From NCBI GenBank assembly GCA_964492335.1, contig CAZBJX010000005.1, positions 1 to 64,000 on the forward strand: a stretch of 64,000 nucleotides of DNA, written 5' to 3'. This document shows positions 40,658 through 49,441 of the stretch, in pieces. Position numbers and translations under genes: made by a program. Origin of the DNA: JAFGCL01 sp964492335 (GTDB lineage Bacteria > Chloroflexota > Dehalococcoidia > UBA2247 > RBG-13-53-26). Under the pieces are notes generated by a model, which saw only the letters and a program-made list of their open reading frames with translations, did not search any database and had not been told where the DNA came from. Every line of letters begins with the position of its first letter. Within the stretch, counting starts at the first letter, position 1.

Positions 40658-42300
40658 TCGGCTTCTCCGGCACCGGGAAGTCCATGGTGGCCCGGGGCGT
40701 GGCGGAGAGCCTGGGGTGGGAGCCCGTGGACACGGATGACGAGGTGGTCAGGCTGGCGGGCAAGAGCATCCCCGAGATATTCAGCCAGGATGGCGAGCCG
40801 CATTTCCGCAGGCTGGAGAGCCAGGCCCTGGCGGACGCGTGCCGCCGCCAGCGGGTGGTGATCGCCACGGGAGGGGGTGCGGTGGTGGACCCCCGCAACC
40901 GCGTCCTCATGCGGAGGGCCGGCATGGTGGTCTGCCTGGAGGCCAACCCGGGCACCATCTACCGGCGCCTTCCGCGGGGCGAGGAGAGCCCCCGGGAGGT
41001 GCGCCCTCTGCTGGACATGGCAGACCCCCTGGAGCGGATCGTGGAGTTGAAGCAATCGAGGCAGGCCTGCTATGCCATGGCGGACTGGACGGTGCAGACC
41101 GACCACCTGACGCCCCCCGAGGTGTGCCGTGAGGTCCTGCGGGGCCGGCACTACTGGCTTCGTTCTCATGTGGCGGGCGAGCAGGCCGGGGACGGCCCGG
41201 CCCATGCCTGCGACGTGGTGACGGCCACCGCGCACTACCCCGCCTTCGTGGGCTGGGGGCTGCTGGACAGCCTGGGGCGGCGGGCCAGGGAGGCCGGGCT
41301 TGACGGAGATGCCTGGCTGGTGGCCGATGGGTCGGTGCTGCCGCTCTACGGCGGGGCCGCCATGGCTAGCCTGCGGGACGCGGGGTTCGGCGTGAAGAGC
41401 CTGGCCGTGCCCCCGGGGGAGGCCGGCAAGACCCTGGACACGGTCTCCCTCATCTACGACTGGCTGGCGCAGGGACGGGCGGAGCGGCGGGACGCGGTGG
41501 TGGCGCTGGGTGGCGGGGTGATCACCGACATGGCGGGATTCGTGGCCGCCACGTACCTCCGGGGCCTGCCCCTGGTGCAGGTGCCCACCAGCCTGGTCGG
41601 CATGACCGATGCTGCCCTGGGCGGCAAGACGGCGGTGGACCACCCCAGGGCCAAGAACCTCATCGGGTCCTTCTACCAGCCGCGCCTGGTGCTGGCGGAC
41701 GTCAAGGCCCTGACCACGCTGCCGCAGCGGGATCTGACCTCCGGCTGGGCGGAGGTGATAAAGCACGGCCTGGTGCTGGACCCGGGCCTGGCGGACTTCC
41801 TCTGGAAGAGGGGGCAGGAGCTGTTGAAGCTGGACCCCGGGGCGACGGTCGAGGCGGTGCGGCGCAGCGTGGCGGTCAAGGCCCGCATCGTCAGCGAGGA
41901 CGAGAGGGAGCAGGGGCGGCGGGTGCTGCTGAACTACGGACACACCATCGGCCACGGGCTGGAGGCGGCCACGGGCTATGGCCGCTTCCTCCACGGTGAA
42001 GCGGTGTCCGTGGGCATGGTGGGGGCGGCCATGCTGGGCCGGGCCCTGGGGGCCCTGTCCCCGGAGGGCGTGGAGAGGCACCGGGCCATCCTGCAGGCCT
42101 TCGGCCTGCCGGTCCGGTGCGCGGGCGTGAAGGTGGAGGAGGTGCTGGCGGCCATGGAGCTGGACAAGAAGGTCAGGGGGAAGAGGCTGCGCTGGGTGCT
42201 GCTCGAGGGCATCGGGCGGCCGGTGGTGCGGGAGGACGTGCCCCGGGAGGCGGTGGCCGGGGTGCTGGAGGAGCTGCTGGGCGGGGGGAACGGGGCGTGA
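40624..42300 (+). CDS. aroKB: Bifunctional shikimate kinase / 3-dehydroquinate synthase
   Basis: 558 aa from GTG 40624. Residues 1-175 are a shikimate kinase: Walker A GFSGTGKS (13-20), VDTDDEVVRLAGKSIPEIF, and ATGGGAVVDPRNR. Residues about 195-558 are dehydroquinate synthase: ALGGGVITDMAGFVAA, QVPTSLVGMTDAALGGKTAVDHP in parts, GWAEVIKHG, NYGHTIGHGLEAATGYGRFLHGEAVS (zinc and lysine sites). One chain thus does steps 2 and 5 of the shikimate pathway. Both active sites look intact. The gene overlaps the upstream gene by 34 nt. Confidence 0.96.
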   Translation: MGERADSPVVLIGFSGTGKSMVARGVAESLGWEPVDTDDEVVRLAGKSIPEIFSQDGEPHFRRLESQALADACRRQRVVIATGGGAVVDPRNRVLMRRAGMVVCLEANPGTIYRRLPRGEESPREVRPLLDMADPLERIVELKQSRQACYAMADWTVQTDHLTPPEVCREVLRGRHYWLRSHVAGEQAGDGPAHACDVVTATAHYPAFVGWGLLDSLGRRAREAGLDGDAWLVADGSVLPLYGGAAMASLRDAGFGVKSLAVPPGEAGKTLDTVSLIYDWLAQGRAERRDAVVALGGGVITDMAGFVAATYLRGLPLVQVPTSLVGMTDAALGGKTAVDHPRAKNLIGSFYQPRLVLADVKALTTLPQRDLTSGWAEVIKHGLVLDPGLADFLWKRGQELLKLDPGATVEAVRRSVAVKARIVSEDEREQGRRVLLNYGHTIGHGLEAATGYGRFLHGEAVSVGMVGAAMLGRALGALSPEGVERHRAILQAFGLPVRCAGVKVEEVLAAMELDKKVRGKRLRWVLLEGIGRPVVREDVPREAVAGVLEELLGGGNGA

Positions 42301-42316
42301 TGATGAGAGGTGACGT

Positions 42317-42868
42317 ATGAGGGACAGCATCAGGGGTACCACCATCCTGGCCGTTCGCCGGGAGGAGAAGGTGGCCATCGCCGGTGATGGCCAGATAACC
42401 ACCGGCGACGTGGTGCTCAAGCACGGGGCCAGGAAGGTGCGCACCCTGTACCACGGCCAGGTGATAGCCGGGTTCGCGGGGTCGGTGGCCGACGCGCTGA
42501 CCCTGTTCGAGCGCTTCGAGATCGAGCTGGAGAAGTACAGCGGGCAGCTGCGGCGGGCGGCCATCGAGCTGGCCAAGGAGTGGCGCACCGACCGTGTCCT
42601 GCGCCGGCTGGAGGCCTGGCTGGTGGTGGCGGACGCGAAGGAGTTGCTGGTTATCTCGGGCGAGGGCGACGTCATCGAGCCCGACGAGTCGACGGTGGCC
42701 ATTGGGTCGGGAGGGGGCTATGCGCTGGCCGCGGCCAGGGCGCTGCTTCGGCACTCGGACCTGGATGCCGAGGGCATCGCGCGGGCCAGCATGGAGATCG
42801 CCGCCGGCATCTGCATCTACACCAACGACCGGATCACCGTGATAAGCCTGGGCGGGAGCGAGGAATGA
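42317..42868 (+). CDS. hslV: ATP-dependent protease peptidase subunit HslV
   Basis: 183 aa. A seven-residue propeptide (MRDSIRG) precedes the catalytic TT of TTILAVRREEKVAIAGDGQIT; HARKVRTLYHGQVIAGFAGS and ELAKEWRTDRVLRRLEAWLVVAD are typical HslV. The proteolytic chamber works with the HslU unfoldase, which is not encoded next to it here. It overlaps the following acyl-CoA dehydrogenase gene (ATGA) and follows aroKB by 16 nt. Confidence 0.95.
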   Translation: MRDSIRGTTILAVRREEKVAIAGDGQITTGDVVLKHGARKVRTLYHGQVIAGFAGSVADALTLFERFEIELEKYSGQLRRAAIELAKEWRTDRVLRRLEAWLVVADAKELLVISGEGDVIEPDESTVAIGSGGGYALAAARALLRHSDLDAEGIARASMEIAAGICIYTNDRITVISLGGSEE

Positions 42869-43989
42869 ACTTCGACCTGTCTGAACGGGAGAGGATGATC
42901 CAGAGCGCGGCGCGGGACTTCGCCACCAAAGAGGTCCTGCCGCGGGCGGCGGACATCGACCGCACCGCGGGGTTCCCCGCGGACCTGGTGCGCCAGATGG
43001 CGCGCATGGGCTACTTCGGGCTGGCCTTCCCGCCGGAATACGGCGGGAGCGGGTCCGGCTACACGGCCTACGCGCTGGTCATCGAGCAGCTGGCGCGGGC
43101 CTCCATGACGGTGGGAGCCATCGTGGCCGTGAGCATCCTGTCTCCGGAGGCGCTGTTGCGCTACGGCACCGAGGCCCAGAAGGAGCGGTTCCTGGCGCCG
43201 CTGGCGGCCGGCCGGAAGCTGGGGTGCTTCTGCTTCACGGAGCCGGGCACCGGCTCCGACCCCAGGGCCATCGCCACCAGGGCCCGGCTGCAGGGCGGGC
43301 GGTACGTGATCGAAGGGGAGAAGAAGTTCATCTCGCTGGCCCGGGTCTGCGGGCTGGCGCTGGTATTTGCCCGGGACGAGACGGACAGGCTGAGCGCCTT
43401 CATCGTGCCGGCGCGGGCCGCGGGCTTCCAGGTGGGCGAGACCATAGACACCATCGGCCTGCGCGGGTTCGGGGCCTGCGGCATCTACCTGGACGGGGTG
43501 CGGGCGCCGAAGGGCAACCTGCTGGGCCAGGCAGGCGGGGGGTTCGAGGTCATGCTGGAGGCCATCAGCGTGGAGAGGGTGGGGGTGGCCGCCCAGGCCG
43601 CGGGCGTGGCCCAGGGGGCGCTGGACCTGGCGGTGGAGTACGCGGGCCAGCGGGTGGCCTACGGGAAGCCCATCGCGCGCATGCCCACCATCCAGTGGCT
43701 GCTGGCGGAGATGGCATCCAGGCTGGAGGCGGGGCGCTGGCTGACCTACCGCACGTCGTTCCTGCGCGACCAGGGCCGGGGCATCCGGAACGAGTCCGCC
43801 GCGGCCAAGCTCTTCTGCTCGCAGATGGCGGTGGAGGTGACCCGCATGGCCATGCAGGTCCACGGGGCGTACGGGACCATGAAGGGCCTGCCGGTAGAGC
43901 GCCTCTACCGCGACGCCAAGATGACCGAGGTCTACGTGGGGGTCTCGGAGATCCAGCGGGCCATTATCGCCAGCGACCTGGTCAGGTGA
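42865..43989 (+). CDS. Acyl-CoA dehydrogenase with relocated catalytic Glu (IVD-like)
   Basis: 374 aa, overlapping hslV by 4 nt. FAD and substrate motifs are present (FTEPGTGSD, VIEGEKKFIS, TIGLRGFGACGIYLDG). The usual catalytic YEGT reads Y357-V358-G-V-S, so Glu is missing there. Glu237 in ISVERVGVAAQ occupies the place where isovaleryl- and long-chain acyl-CoA dehydrogenases carry their base, so activity is likely on a branched or long substrate. That assignment rests on motif position only. It would hand electrons to ETF. Confidence 0.88.
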   Translation: MNFDLSERERMIQSAARDFATKEVLPRAADIDRTAGFPADLVRQMARMGYFGLAFPPEYGGSGSGYTAYALVIEQLARASMTVGAIVAVSILSPEALLRYGTEAQKERFLAPLAAGRKLGCFCFTEPGTGSDPRAIATRARLQGGRYVIEGEKKFISLARVCGLALVFARDETDRLSAFIVPARAAGFQVGETIDTIGLRGFGACGIYLDGVRAPKGNLLGQAGGGFEVMLEAISVERVGVAAQAAGVAQGALDLAVEYAGQRVAYGKPIARMPTIQWLLAEMASRLEAGRWLTYRTSFLRDQGRGIRNESAAAKLFCSQMAVEVTRMAMQVHGAYGTMKGLPVERLYRDAKMTEVYVGVSEIQRAIIASDLVR

Positions 43990-43999
43990 CCGGCCGGTG

Positions 44000-45211
44000 A
44001 TGACGCGGACCTTTGAAATCGAGAAGACCTGCCCCGGGACCGCGGCCCGCGCCGGCTTCATCACCACCGCCCACGGGGTGGTGCCCACCCCGGCCTTCAT
44101 GCCCGTGGGCAGCCAGGCCACGGTCAAGGCGCTGACCCCGGACGATCTCCAGGACCTGGGGGCGGCCATGGTCCTGGCCAACGCCTACCACCTCTACCTG
44201 CGGCCCGGGGATGATGTCATCAGCCGCATGGGCGGCCTGCACCGGTTCATGGCCTGGGACGGGCCCCTGCTGACCGACAGCGGCGGGTACCAGGTGTTCA
44301 GCCTGGCCTCGCTGCGGCGGGTCGATGATGGCGGTGTCGTCTTCCGCTCGCACATCGACGGCTCCGAGCACTCGCTTTCCCCGGAAGGGGCGGTGCGGCT
44401 CCAGGAGAGGCTGGGGGCCGATATCATCATGGCCCTGGACGAGTGCCCGCCCTACAGCAGGGAGAGGGAGCCGGTGGCCCGGGCCATGGAGCGGACCCAC
44501 CGCTGGGCCGGGCGCTGCCTGGCGGCCCACCGCCGCGGGGACCAGCTGCTCTTCGGCATCGTCCAGGGAGGCGTGTTCGCCGACCTGCGCCGGCAGTCGG
44601 CGGCTGCCCTGACCTCCATGGGCTTCCCGGGGTATGCCATCGGCGGCCTGTGCCTGGGCGAGGCCAGGAAGGAGACGCTGGCCATGGTGGAGGAGACGGT
44701 GGCCGCCCTGCCCGCCGACAGGCCGCGCTACCTCATGGGCGTGGGCTCCCCCGAGGACCTGGTGGAGAACGCGGGCCTGGGGGTGGACCTCTTCGACAGC
44801 GCCCTGCCCACGCGCACGGCCCGCAACGGGGCGCTGTTCACCGGCAGCGGCCGGGTCAACCTCCTGCGGGCCCAGTTCCGGGGCCTGGACCGGGCCATCG
44901 ACGAAGGCTGCGACTGCTACACCTGCCGGCGCTTTTCGGCCGGCTACCTTCACCACCTGTTCAGGAGCAAGGAGCTCCTGGCCTGCCGGCTGGGCAGCAT
45001 CCACAACCTGCGCTTCACCATGAGGCTGATGGAGGGGATGCGGGCGGCCATAGCGCAGGGGCGCTACGCCACGTTCCGGCGGGAGTTCCTGGCGGGCTAC
45101 CGGACCACGGATGAGGGGGCGCGCCTGGAGCAGAAGCAGCGCTGGCTAGCGCGGCCGGCCGGACTCCGCGGCGAAGGCGACGGCCCCGAAGACCCCGGCG
45201 TTGTCGCCTAG
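44000..45211 (+). CDS. tgt: tRNA-guanine transglycosylase (queuine)
   Basis: 403 aa from ATG 44000 (GTG 43997 is adjacent). Motifs: TPAFMPVGSQATVKALTPDDL, ANAYHLYLRPG, LLTDSGGYQVFSL (catalytic Asp), GIVQGGV, GGLCLGEARKE, DLFDSALPTRTARNG (nucleophile Asp) and the zinc ligands CDCYTC...H. It exchanges G34 of certain tRNAs for preQ1 or queuine. The last 66 nt overlap the convergent ROK gene, beyond the conserved fold. Confidence 0.96.
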   Translation: MTRTFEIEKTCPGTAARAGFITTAHGVVPTPAFMPVGSQATVKALTPDDLQDLGAAMVLANAYHLYLRPGDDVISRMGGLHRFMAWDGPLLTDSGGYQVFSLASLRRVDDGGVVFRSHIDGSEHSLSPEGAVRLQERLGADIIMALDECPPYSREREPVARAMERTHRWAGRCLAAHRRGDQLLFGIVQGGVFADLRRQSAAALTSMGFPGYAIGGLCLGEARKETLAMVEETVAALPADRPRYLMGVGSPEDLVENAGLGVDLFDSALPTRTARNGALFTGSGRVNLLRAQFRGLDRAIDEGCDCYTCRRFSAGYLHHLFRSKELLACRLGSIHNLRFTMRLMEGMRAAIAQGRYATFRREFLAGYRTTDEGARLEQKQRWLARPAGLRGEGDGPEDPGVVA

Positions 45212-46132
45212 CTCGCTCATGACGATGCGCACGATGCTGGCCGGGTGCCGGAAGGCCCGCTCGGCGACCATCCTGCGGGCGGGCTGCAGCAGCATCTCCC
45301 CCATCTTGCTCATGCCCCCGCCGACGATGATCATCTGGGGGTTGAAGATGTTGACCAGGTTCACCATGCCTATGCCCAGGTAGTTGGCGGCCTGGCTGAT
45401 GATGGAGACGGCCACCGCATCGCCCCGGGCGGCGGCCGCGGCCACGGTCTGGGCGGTGACGGACTGCGCGTGCCCCTCGGCTATCTGCAGGATGACCGTC
45501 CTGGTCCCCCGGGCGATGAGGCGCTGCGCTTCCCGGGCCACGGCCTTGCCCGAGGCCAGCACCTCCAGGCAGCCGATGTTTCCGCAGGCGCAGCGCGGCC
45601 CGTTGGCGTCGATGGTCATGTGGCCCATTTCCCCGGCGCTGCCGGAGGCGCCGGAGTAGAGCCGGCCGTCGATGATGATGCCCCCGCCGATGCCGGTGCT
45701 CACCGTCAGGTAGATGAGGTCCCGCACCCCGCGCCCGGCCCCGAAGCGGTGCTCCCCCAGGGCCGCCGCCGTGGCGTCGTTGACGATGAAGGCCCTGATC
45801 TCCATGGCCTTTTCGATCTCGTCCTTGAGAGGTATGTTGTGCCACCCGGGCAGGTTGGGGGAGTCGGTGACGATGCCCTTCCCCGGGTCGATGGCCCCCG
45901 CCGCGGCCACGGCCACGCTGGCCACGGAGGACGGCGCCATGCCGGCGTTTCGTATAAGGTTGCCGGCGGAGGACACGATGCGCCGGATGACGGCCGGCGC
46001 GCCCTCCTCCGCCAGAGTGGGGATGTACTCGCGGGAGAGTATCTCCCCCTCAGTGGAAACCAGGGCGGTGACGATCTTGGTGCCGCCCAGGTCCACAGCC
46101 AGGACCGGCCTCGATGGGGCTGGTTGGGACAT
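45146..46132 (-). CDS. ROK-family sugar kinase (glucokinase-like)
   Basis: 328 aa from ATG 46132 (MSQPAPSRPVLAVDLGGTK). ATP loops VDLGGTKIVTAL and STGIGGGIIIDGRLYSG, catalytic region VNDATAAALGEHRFG, the ROK zinc motif with EMGHMTIDANGPRCACGNIGCLE, and adenosine segment IIVGGGMSKMGE. Lack of an N-terminal HTH makes it a kinase rather than a repressor; it probably phosphorylates glucose or a related sugar. malQ at 56.6 kb would supply glucose. It overlaps tgt by 66 nt. Confidence 0.93.
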   Translation of the reverse strand: MSQPAPSRPVLAVDLGGTKIVTALVSTEGEILSREYIPTLAEEGAPAVIRRIVSSAGNLIRNAGMAPSSVASVAVAAAGAIDPGKGIVTDSPNLPGWHNIPLKDEIEKAMEIRAFIVNDATAAALGEHRFGAGRGVRDLIYLTVSTGIGGGIIIDGRLYSGASGSAGEMGHMTIDANGPRCACGNIGCLEVLASGKAVAREAQRLIARGTRTVILQIAEGHAQSVTAQTVAAAAARGDAVAVSIISQAANYLGIGMVNLVNIFNPQMIIVGGGMSKMGEMLLQPARRMVAERAFRHPASIVRIVMSELGDNAGVFGAVAFAAESGRPR

Positions 46133-46236
46133 GATGGGGCCTATTATAAGCCCCGGGGGGCATGGGCGGCAATGGGCTGTACCCGGCCACCATCGGGGTC
46201 TCCCATTCGCGGGGTTGGCGTTTAAGAGCCCCTGCC

Positions 46237-46272
46237 AAAGGGATTTGTTTGCCATAACAAACAAATCCCTTT
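46237..46272. repeat. Perfect 15-bp inverted repeat
   Basis: Arms AAAGGGATTTGTTTG (46237-46251) and its complement (46258-46272) with loop CCATAA. It is AT-rich amid GC-rich DNA and lies between two minus-strand genes. No T-run follows on either side, so simple intrinsic termination is doubtful; an operator or a processed RNA hairpin is possible. Confidence 0.7.
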
Positions 46273-46361
46273 CGTGCCCGGGCTGACGGCCCGCAGGGCC
46301 GCAGCCGTCCGGGCCTGGTTCAGCTCCGCCTGCAGCTCGATGGGGCCCGCCTTGATGAGGA

Positions 46362-47429
46362 TCATGTGAAGCAGCTCCAGTACCTGGCCAGGGCCATCTT
46401 CACTTCCTCCACCACGCTCCTGGTCTCGGCCAGCCCCGCGTCCCGCTCGACGGCCAGGACATAGGGCTCCTTGAGGGGGATGCTGATGCCCGCTCCGCCG
46501 GCCACCATGGCCAGCCAGCCGGAAGGAAGGACCAGCTGGTTGTAGCCGCTGCCCAGCAGGTCCACCCGGCGGCCGCCGCACACGCGCTCCGCCACTTCCC
46601 TGGTCTTCCTGCCTATCATGACGAAGCCCTGCAGGGTGATCCCGAGATCCGTGAGCTCGTCGGCGTAGTGAGGGTCCGAGCCCCCGTTGCGGATGATGAT
46701 GTCGGGCTGGAACTCCTCGGCCAGGGGGGCGAAGACGTGGTCCAGGGCATACTCGTAGGCCTGGTCGGAGGCCCCCTGCGGCATGGGCACGTTAACCGTG
46801 AAGCCCTTCCCCGGGCCTTCACCGATCTCGTGGACGAACCCGGTCCCGGGATAGAGGGTCCGGGGGTCCTGGTGCAGGTCGATGAACAGCACCCGGGGAT
46901 CATGGTACAGGATGGCGCAGGTCCCGTCCCCGGCGTGGGCATCGGTGTCCAGCACCAGGACGCGCTTCGCCCCCAGGTCCTCCAGCAGGTGCAGGGCCGA
47001 GACCGCCACGTCATTGTAGATGCAGAAGCCGGCCGCGTAGCTCCTCTGGGCGTGGTGCAGCCCGCCTCCCACCCCCACGGCATGGGCCACGCCGGACTGC
47101 ATGACCAGCTCCGCCGCCGTCATGGAGGCGCCGACAATGAAACGCGCCGCCCTCTCCATCCCGGGCTGAAGCGGGGTGTCGGAGCTCATATAGGTGTAGC
47201 CGGGCACCCAGGCCCCGCTGGAGGCCGCCACCAGGTCGCGGATGTACGCCCTCTCGTGGACCAGTAGCAGGTCCTCGTCCGAGGCGCAGCGGGGTTCGAC
47301 CTCGTGGTGGGACTGGAACCGGGAGCGGGCCAGGGCCATGAAGTTGCTGTAGCGGTCGCTGCGGAAGGGGTGGCCGGGGCCGAAGTCGTAACCCTTGATC
47401 TCGTCACTGTAGACGATGGTCGGCATCAT
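46362..47429 (-). CDS. Histone deacetylase-family amidohydrolase (AcuC-like)
   Basis: 355 aa from ATG 47429 (or 47426), ribosome site GGGAGGGTG. Motifs: DFGPGHPFRSDRY, GVGGGLHHAQRSYAAGFCIYNDVAVSA in parts (His-His pair), VLVLDTDAHAGDGT (zinc Asp/His), IDLHQDPRTLYPGTG, and NGGSDPHYADEL (second zinc Asp). These zinc enzymes remove acetyl groups from lysines or from polyamines and acetoin-related compounds. It is soluble. It lies divergent to the PHP gene at 47520. Confidence 0.92.
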   Translation of the reverse strand: MMPTIVYSDEIKGYDFGPGHPFRSDRYSNFMALARSRFQSHHEVEPRCASDEDLLLVHERAYIRDLVAASSGAWVPGYTYMSSDTPLQPGMERAARFIVGASMTAAELVMQSGVAHAVGVGGGLHHAQRSYAAGFCIYNDVAVSALHLLEDLGAKRVLVLDTDAHAGDGTCAILYHDPRVLFIDLHQDPRTLYPGTGFVHEIGEGPGKGFTVNVPMPQGASDQAYEYALDHVFAPLAEEFQPDIIIRNGGSDPHYADELTDLGITLQGFVMIGRKTREVAERVCGGRRVDLLGSGYNQLVLPSGWLAMVAGGAGISIPLKEPYVLAVERDAGLAETRSVVEEVKMALARYWSCFT

Positions 47430-47460
47430 GAGATCACCCTCCCGGCCCGCCAGACGACCT

Positions 47461-47490
47461 TTGTTGTTGCCCCTGGCGATCCTATACAAT
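47461..47490 (+). promoter_or_regulatory. Promoter of PHP gene
   Basis: TTGTTG at 47461-47466, 18-nt spacer, TACAAT at 47485-47490 within TATACAAT; 29 nt before the TTG start. Confidence 0.45.
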
Positions 47491-47519
47491 GATACCAGTC
47501 ATCTTGCCGGGATTGCACC

Positions 47520-48206
47520 TTGAGGATCGACCTGCACGTTCACACCAGCCCCCTGTCGCCCGACAGCTCCATGAGCGCGGACGAGGCCATCGAAGCAGCC
47601 AGGGAGATCGGCCTGGACGGCATCTGCTTCACGGAGCACGATCGGGCCTGGGGGGCCGCGGACATCCACGCCCTGAGGGCCAAGCACGACTTCCCCGTCT
47701 TCAGGGGCGTCGAAGTGATGCTGAGGGGCGGGATCGAGGTCCTGGTGTTCGGCCTGGACAGGGACTTCACCTCTCTGCTGGAGCTGGCGGAGCTGAGGAA
47801 GATGGTGGCCGCGGCGAACGGGTTCATGGTCTGCGCGCACCCCTTCCGCGGGCTCCCGGAGCACACCCTGGCCGATTCGACGGCAGCCATCGAGACCGTG
47901 CTGGGCAGGATGGACATCGGCTGCATTGATGCGGTGGAAGGCCTCAATGGGCGCAACAAGGACAAGCATAACCAGGCGGCCCTGGAGATGGCGGCCGCCC
48001 ACGGGCTGAAGACCACTGGAGGGAGCGACGCCCATGCGGCCAGTGAGGTGGGCACCTGCGTCACCGTTTTCGAGAGGGAGGTGCGAACGGGGGGCGATCT
48101 GCTGAGAGAGCTGGCGGCGGGCCGGTTCACCAGCGCCAGGTTCCGGGCCAGACAGGCATGGGCATGGCAGGATAGCACCCGGACCATACAGCGGTGGTGG
48201 CTCTGA
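47520..48206 (+). CDS. PHP-domain protein
   Basis: 228 aa, TTG start. Metal ligands in DLHVHTSPLSPDSS, CFTEHDRAW, FRGVEVML, CAHPFRGLP and TTGGSDAHAASEVG. It belongs to the short PHP phosphoesterases (TrpH-like group), which cleave nucleotides or short RNA/DNA ends; the exact substrate is not known. Single gene, with its own promoter. Confidence 0.85.
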   Translation: MRIDLHVHTSPLSPDSSMSADEAIEAAREIGLDGICFTEHDRAWGAADIHALRAKHDFPVFRGVEVMLRGGIEVLVFGLDRDFTSLLELAELRKMVAAANGFMVCAHPFRGLPEHTLADSTAAIETVLGRMDIGCIDAVEGLNGRNKDKHNQAALEMAAAHGLKTTGGSDAHAASEVGTCVTVFEREVRTGGDLLRELAAGRFTSARFRARQAWAWQDSTRTIQRWWL

Positions 48207-48236
48207 TTGACAATCCGGACAGGCATGGCATAGCAT
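48207..48236 (+). promoter_or_regulatory. Promoter of MFE2-like SDR
   Basis: TTGACA at 48207-48212, 18-nt spacer, TAGCAT at 48231-48236, leaving a leader of about 160 nt before ATG 48402. Its strong ribosome site is AGGAGGGATGGAGC. Confidence 0.45.
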
Positions 48237-48401
48237 TTAAGCTGAGGCCCGTTCATGATGAGGGGTGCCGCAGTCTCTTGAACCACAAGCCATACCCTTA
48301 CGGCCGTGCGGTCGAGAATGCGGTGTCCCGCCCTGGTTTCCCAGCCTGGTGGAGCGTGAATTTCCTGCTGGAATAACGAAATTAGGAGGGATGGAGCAAA
48401 G

Positions 48402-49328
48402 ATGGCAAAGAGACTCGAAGGCAAGGTAGCGATAGTCACCGGCGCCGGTCGCGGGATCGGGGCTGCGCATGCCATGGCGCTGGCCATGCATGGGGCCAAG
48501 GTAGTGGTCAACGACCCCGGAGTCAATCGCGATGGGACCGGCTCCTCCAATGTGGCCGACGAGGCCGTGGCGGCCATCACGAAGGCCGGCGGCGTCGCGG
48601 TGGCCAACTACGACAGCGTGGCCACCCCGGAAGGCGCCGAGGGGATCGTCAAGACCGCGGTGGAGAAGCTGGGCGGGATCCACATACTGGTGAACAATGC
48701 CGGCTTCCTGCGGGACAAGTCCAGCTGGACCATGACTCCGGAAGAGTTCGATGCGGTGGTCAAGGTGCATCTCTACGGGCACTTCAACTGCTGCCGGGCG
48801 GTGGCCCCGATCATGAGGCAGCAGCGGTGGGGCAGGATAATCAACACCTCCTCCGAGGCGGGGGCCATCGGCAATTTCGGCCAGGCCAACTACGCGTCAG
48901 CCAAAGAGGGCATCGTCGGCCTGACCAGGGTGCTGGCCCGGGAGCTGGGCAAGTACGGCGTGACCAGCAACGCACTCAGGCCGCAGGCGGCCACCCGCAT
49001 GACCATGACCGAAGACGTGATGGCTAACATCGCCAACATGATGGGGATGAAGGACCCGAAAGAGGCCGAGAAGAAGTTCATGGCCATGCTCGCTCCAGAG
49101 TATATCTCCCCCATCCTGATATTCCTCTGCTCCGAGGAAGCGGCCAACGTCAATGGCCGCGTGTTCAATGTCGGGGGCGGCAAGTTCGGCCTCTACAACG
49201 AGCCCGAGGTGATCGCCGCCGTGGAGAAAGCCGGCCAGGTCTGGGATGCCGAAGAGCTGATCAAGGAGATGGTGGCCAACGTCACCGGCAAACTGGTCAA
49301 CGTGGCCCCTGTCCAGCCGGCGAAATAG
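48402..49328 (+). CDS. SDR of the multifunctional-enzyme-2 (17beta-HSD4) type
   Basis: 308 aa. VTGAGRGIGAAHAMALAMHGAKVVVNDPGVNRDG (in parts) is the particular N-terminus of (3R)-hydroxyacyl-CoA dehydrogenases of peroxisomal MFE-2; NNAGFLRDKS follows, then the catalytic NTSSEAG and YASAK. The C-terminal 70 residues extend beyond the ordinary SDR core as in that group. It probably oxidises a 3-hydroxyacyl-CoA. It faces the igr-like operon on the other strand, which may use it. Confidence 0.9.
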   Translation: MAKRLEGKVAIVTGAGRGIGAAHAMALAMHGAKVVVNDPGVNRDGTGSSNVADEAVAAITKAGGVAVANYDSVATPEGAEGIVKTAVEKLGGIHILVNNAGFLRDKSSWTMTPEEFDAVVKVHLYGHFNCCRAVAPIMRQQRWGRIINTSSEAGAIGNFGQANYASAKEGIVGLTRVLARELGKYGVTSNALRPQAATRMTMTEDVMANIANMMGMKDPKEAEKKFMAMLAPEYISPILIFLCSEEAANVNGRVFNVGGGKFGLYNEPEVIAAVEKAGQVWDAEELIKEMVANVTGKLVNVAPVQPAK

Positions 49329-49355
49329 GCTGAAGTACCCATCGCGCAGAAACAG

Positions 49356-49395
49356 GGCCGCTGCAGGACCCCGTGGGCCTGCAGCGGCCTCTTTG
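49356..49395. terminator. Bidirectional intrinsic terminator
   Basis: 12-bp arms GGCCGCTGCAGG (49356-49367) and CCTGCAGCGGCC (49378-49389), 10-nt loop, then TCTTTGT on the plus side and a CTGTTTC run on the minus side. It separates the convergent SDR and DnaJ-type genes. Confidence 0.75.
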
Positions 49396-49441
49396 TGCGG
49401 AGCATGAGGGGGGGCGCGGCGCCCGGGGTGGCGCGCCGCCG

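Noticed and set aside
42317..42337. HslV as inactive because the catalytic Thr is not at position 2
   Set aside because: Short propeptides before TT are seen in other HslV proteins (for example Thermotoga-like forms), so removal of MRDSIRG is likely.
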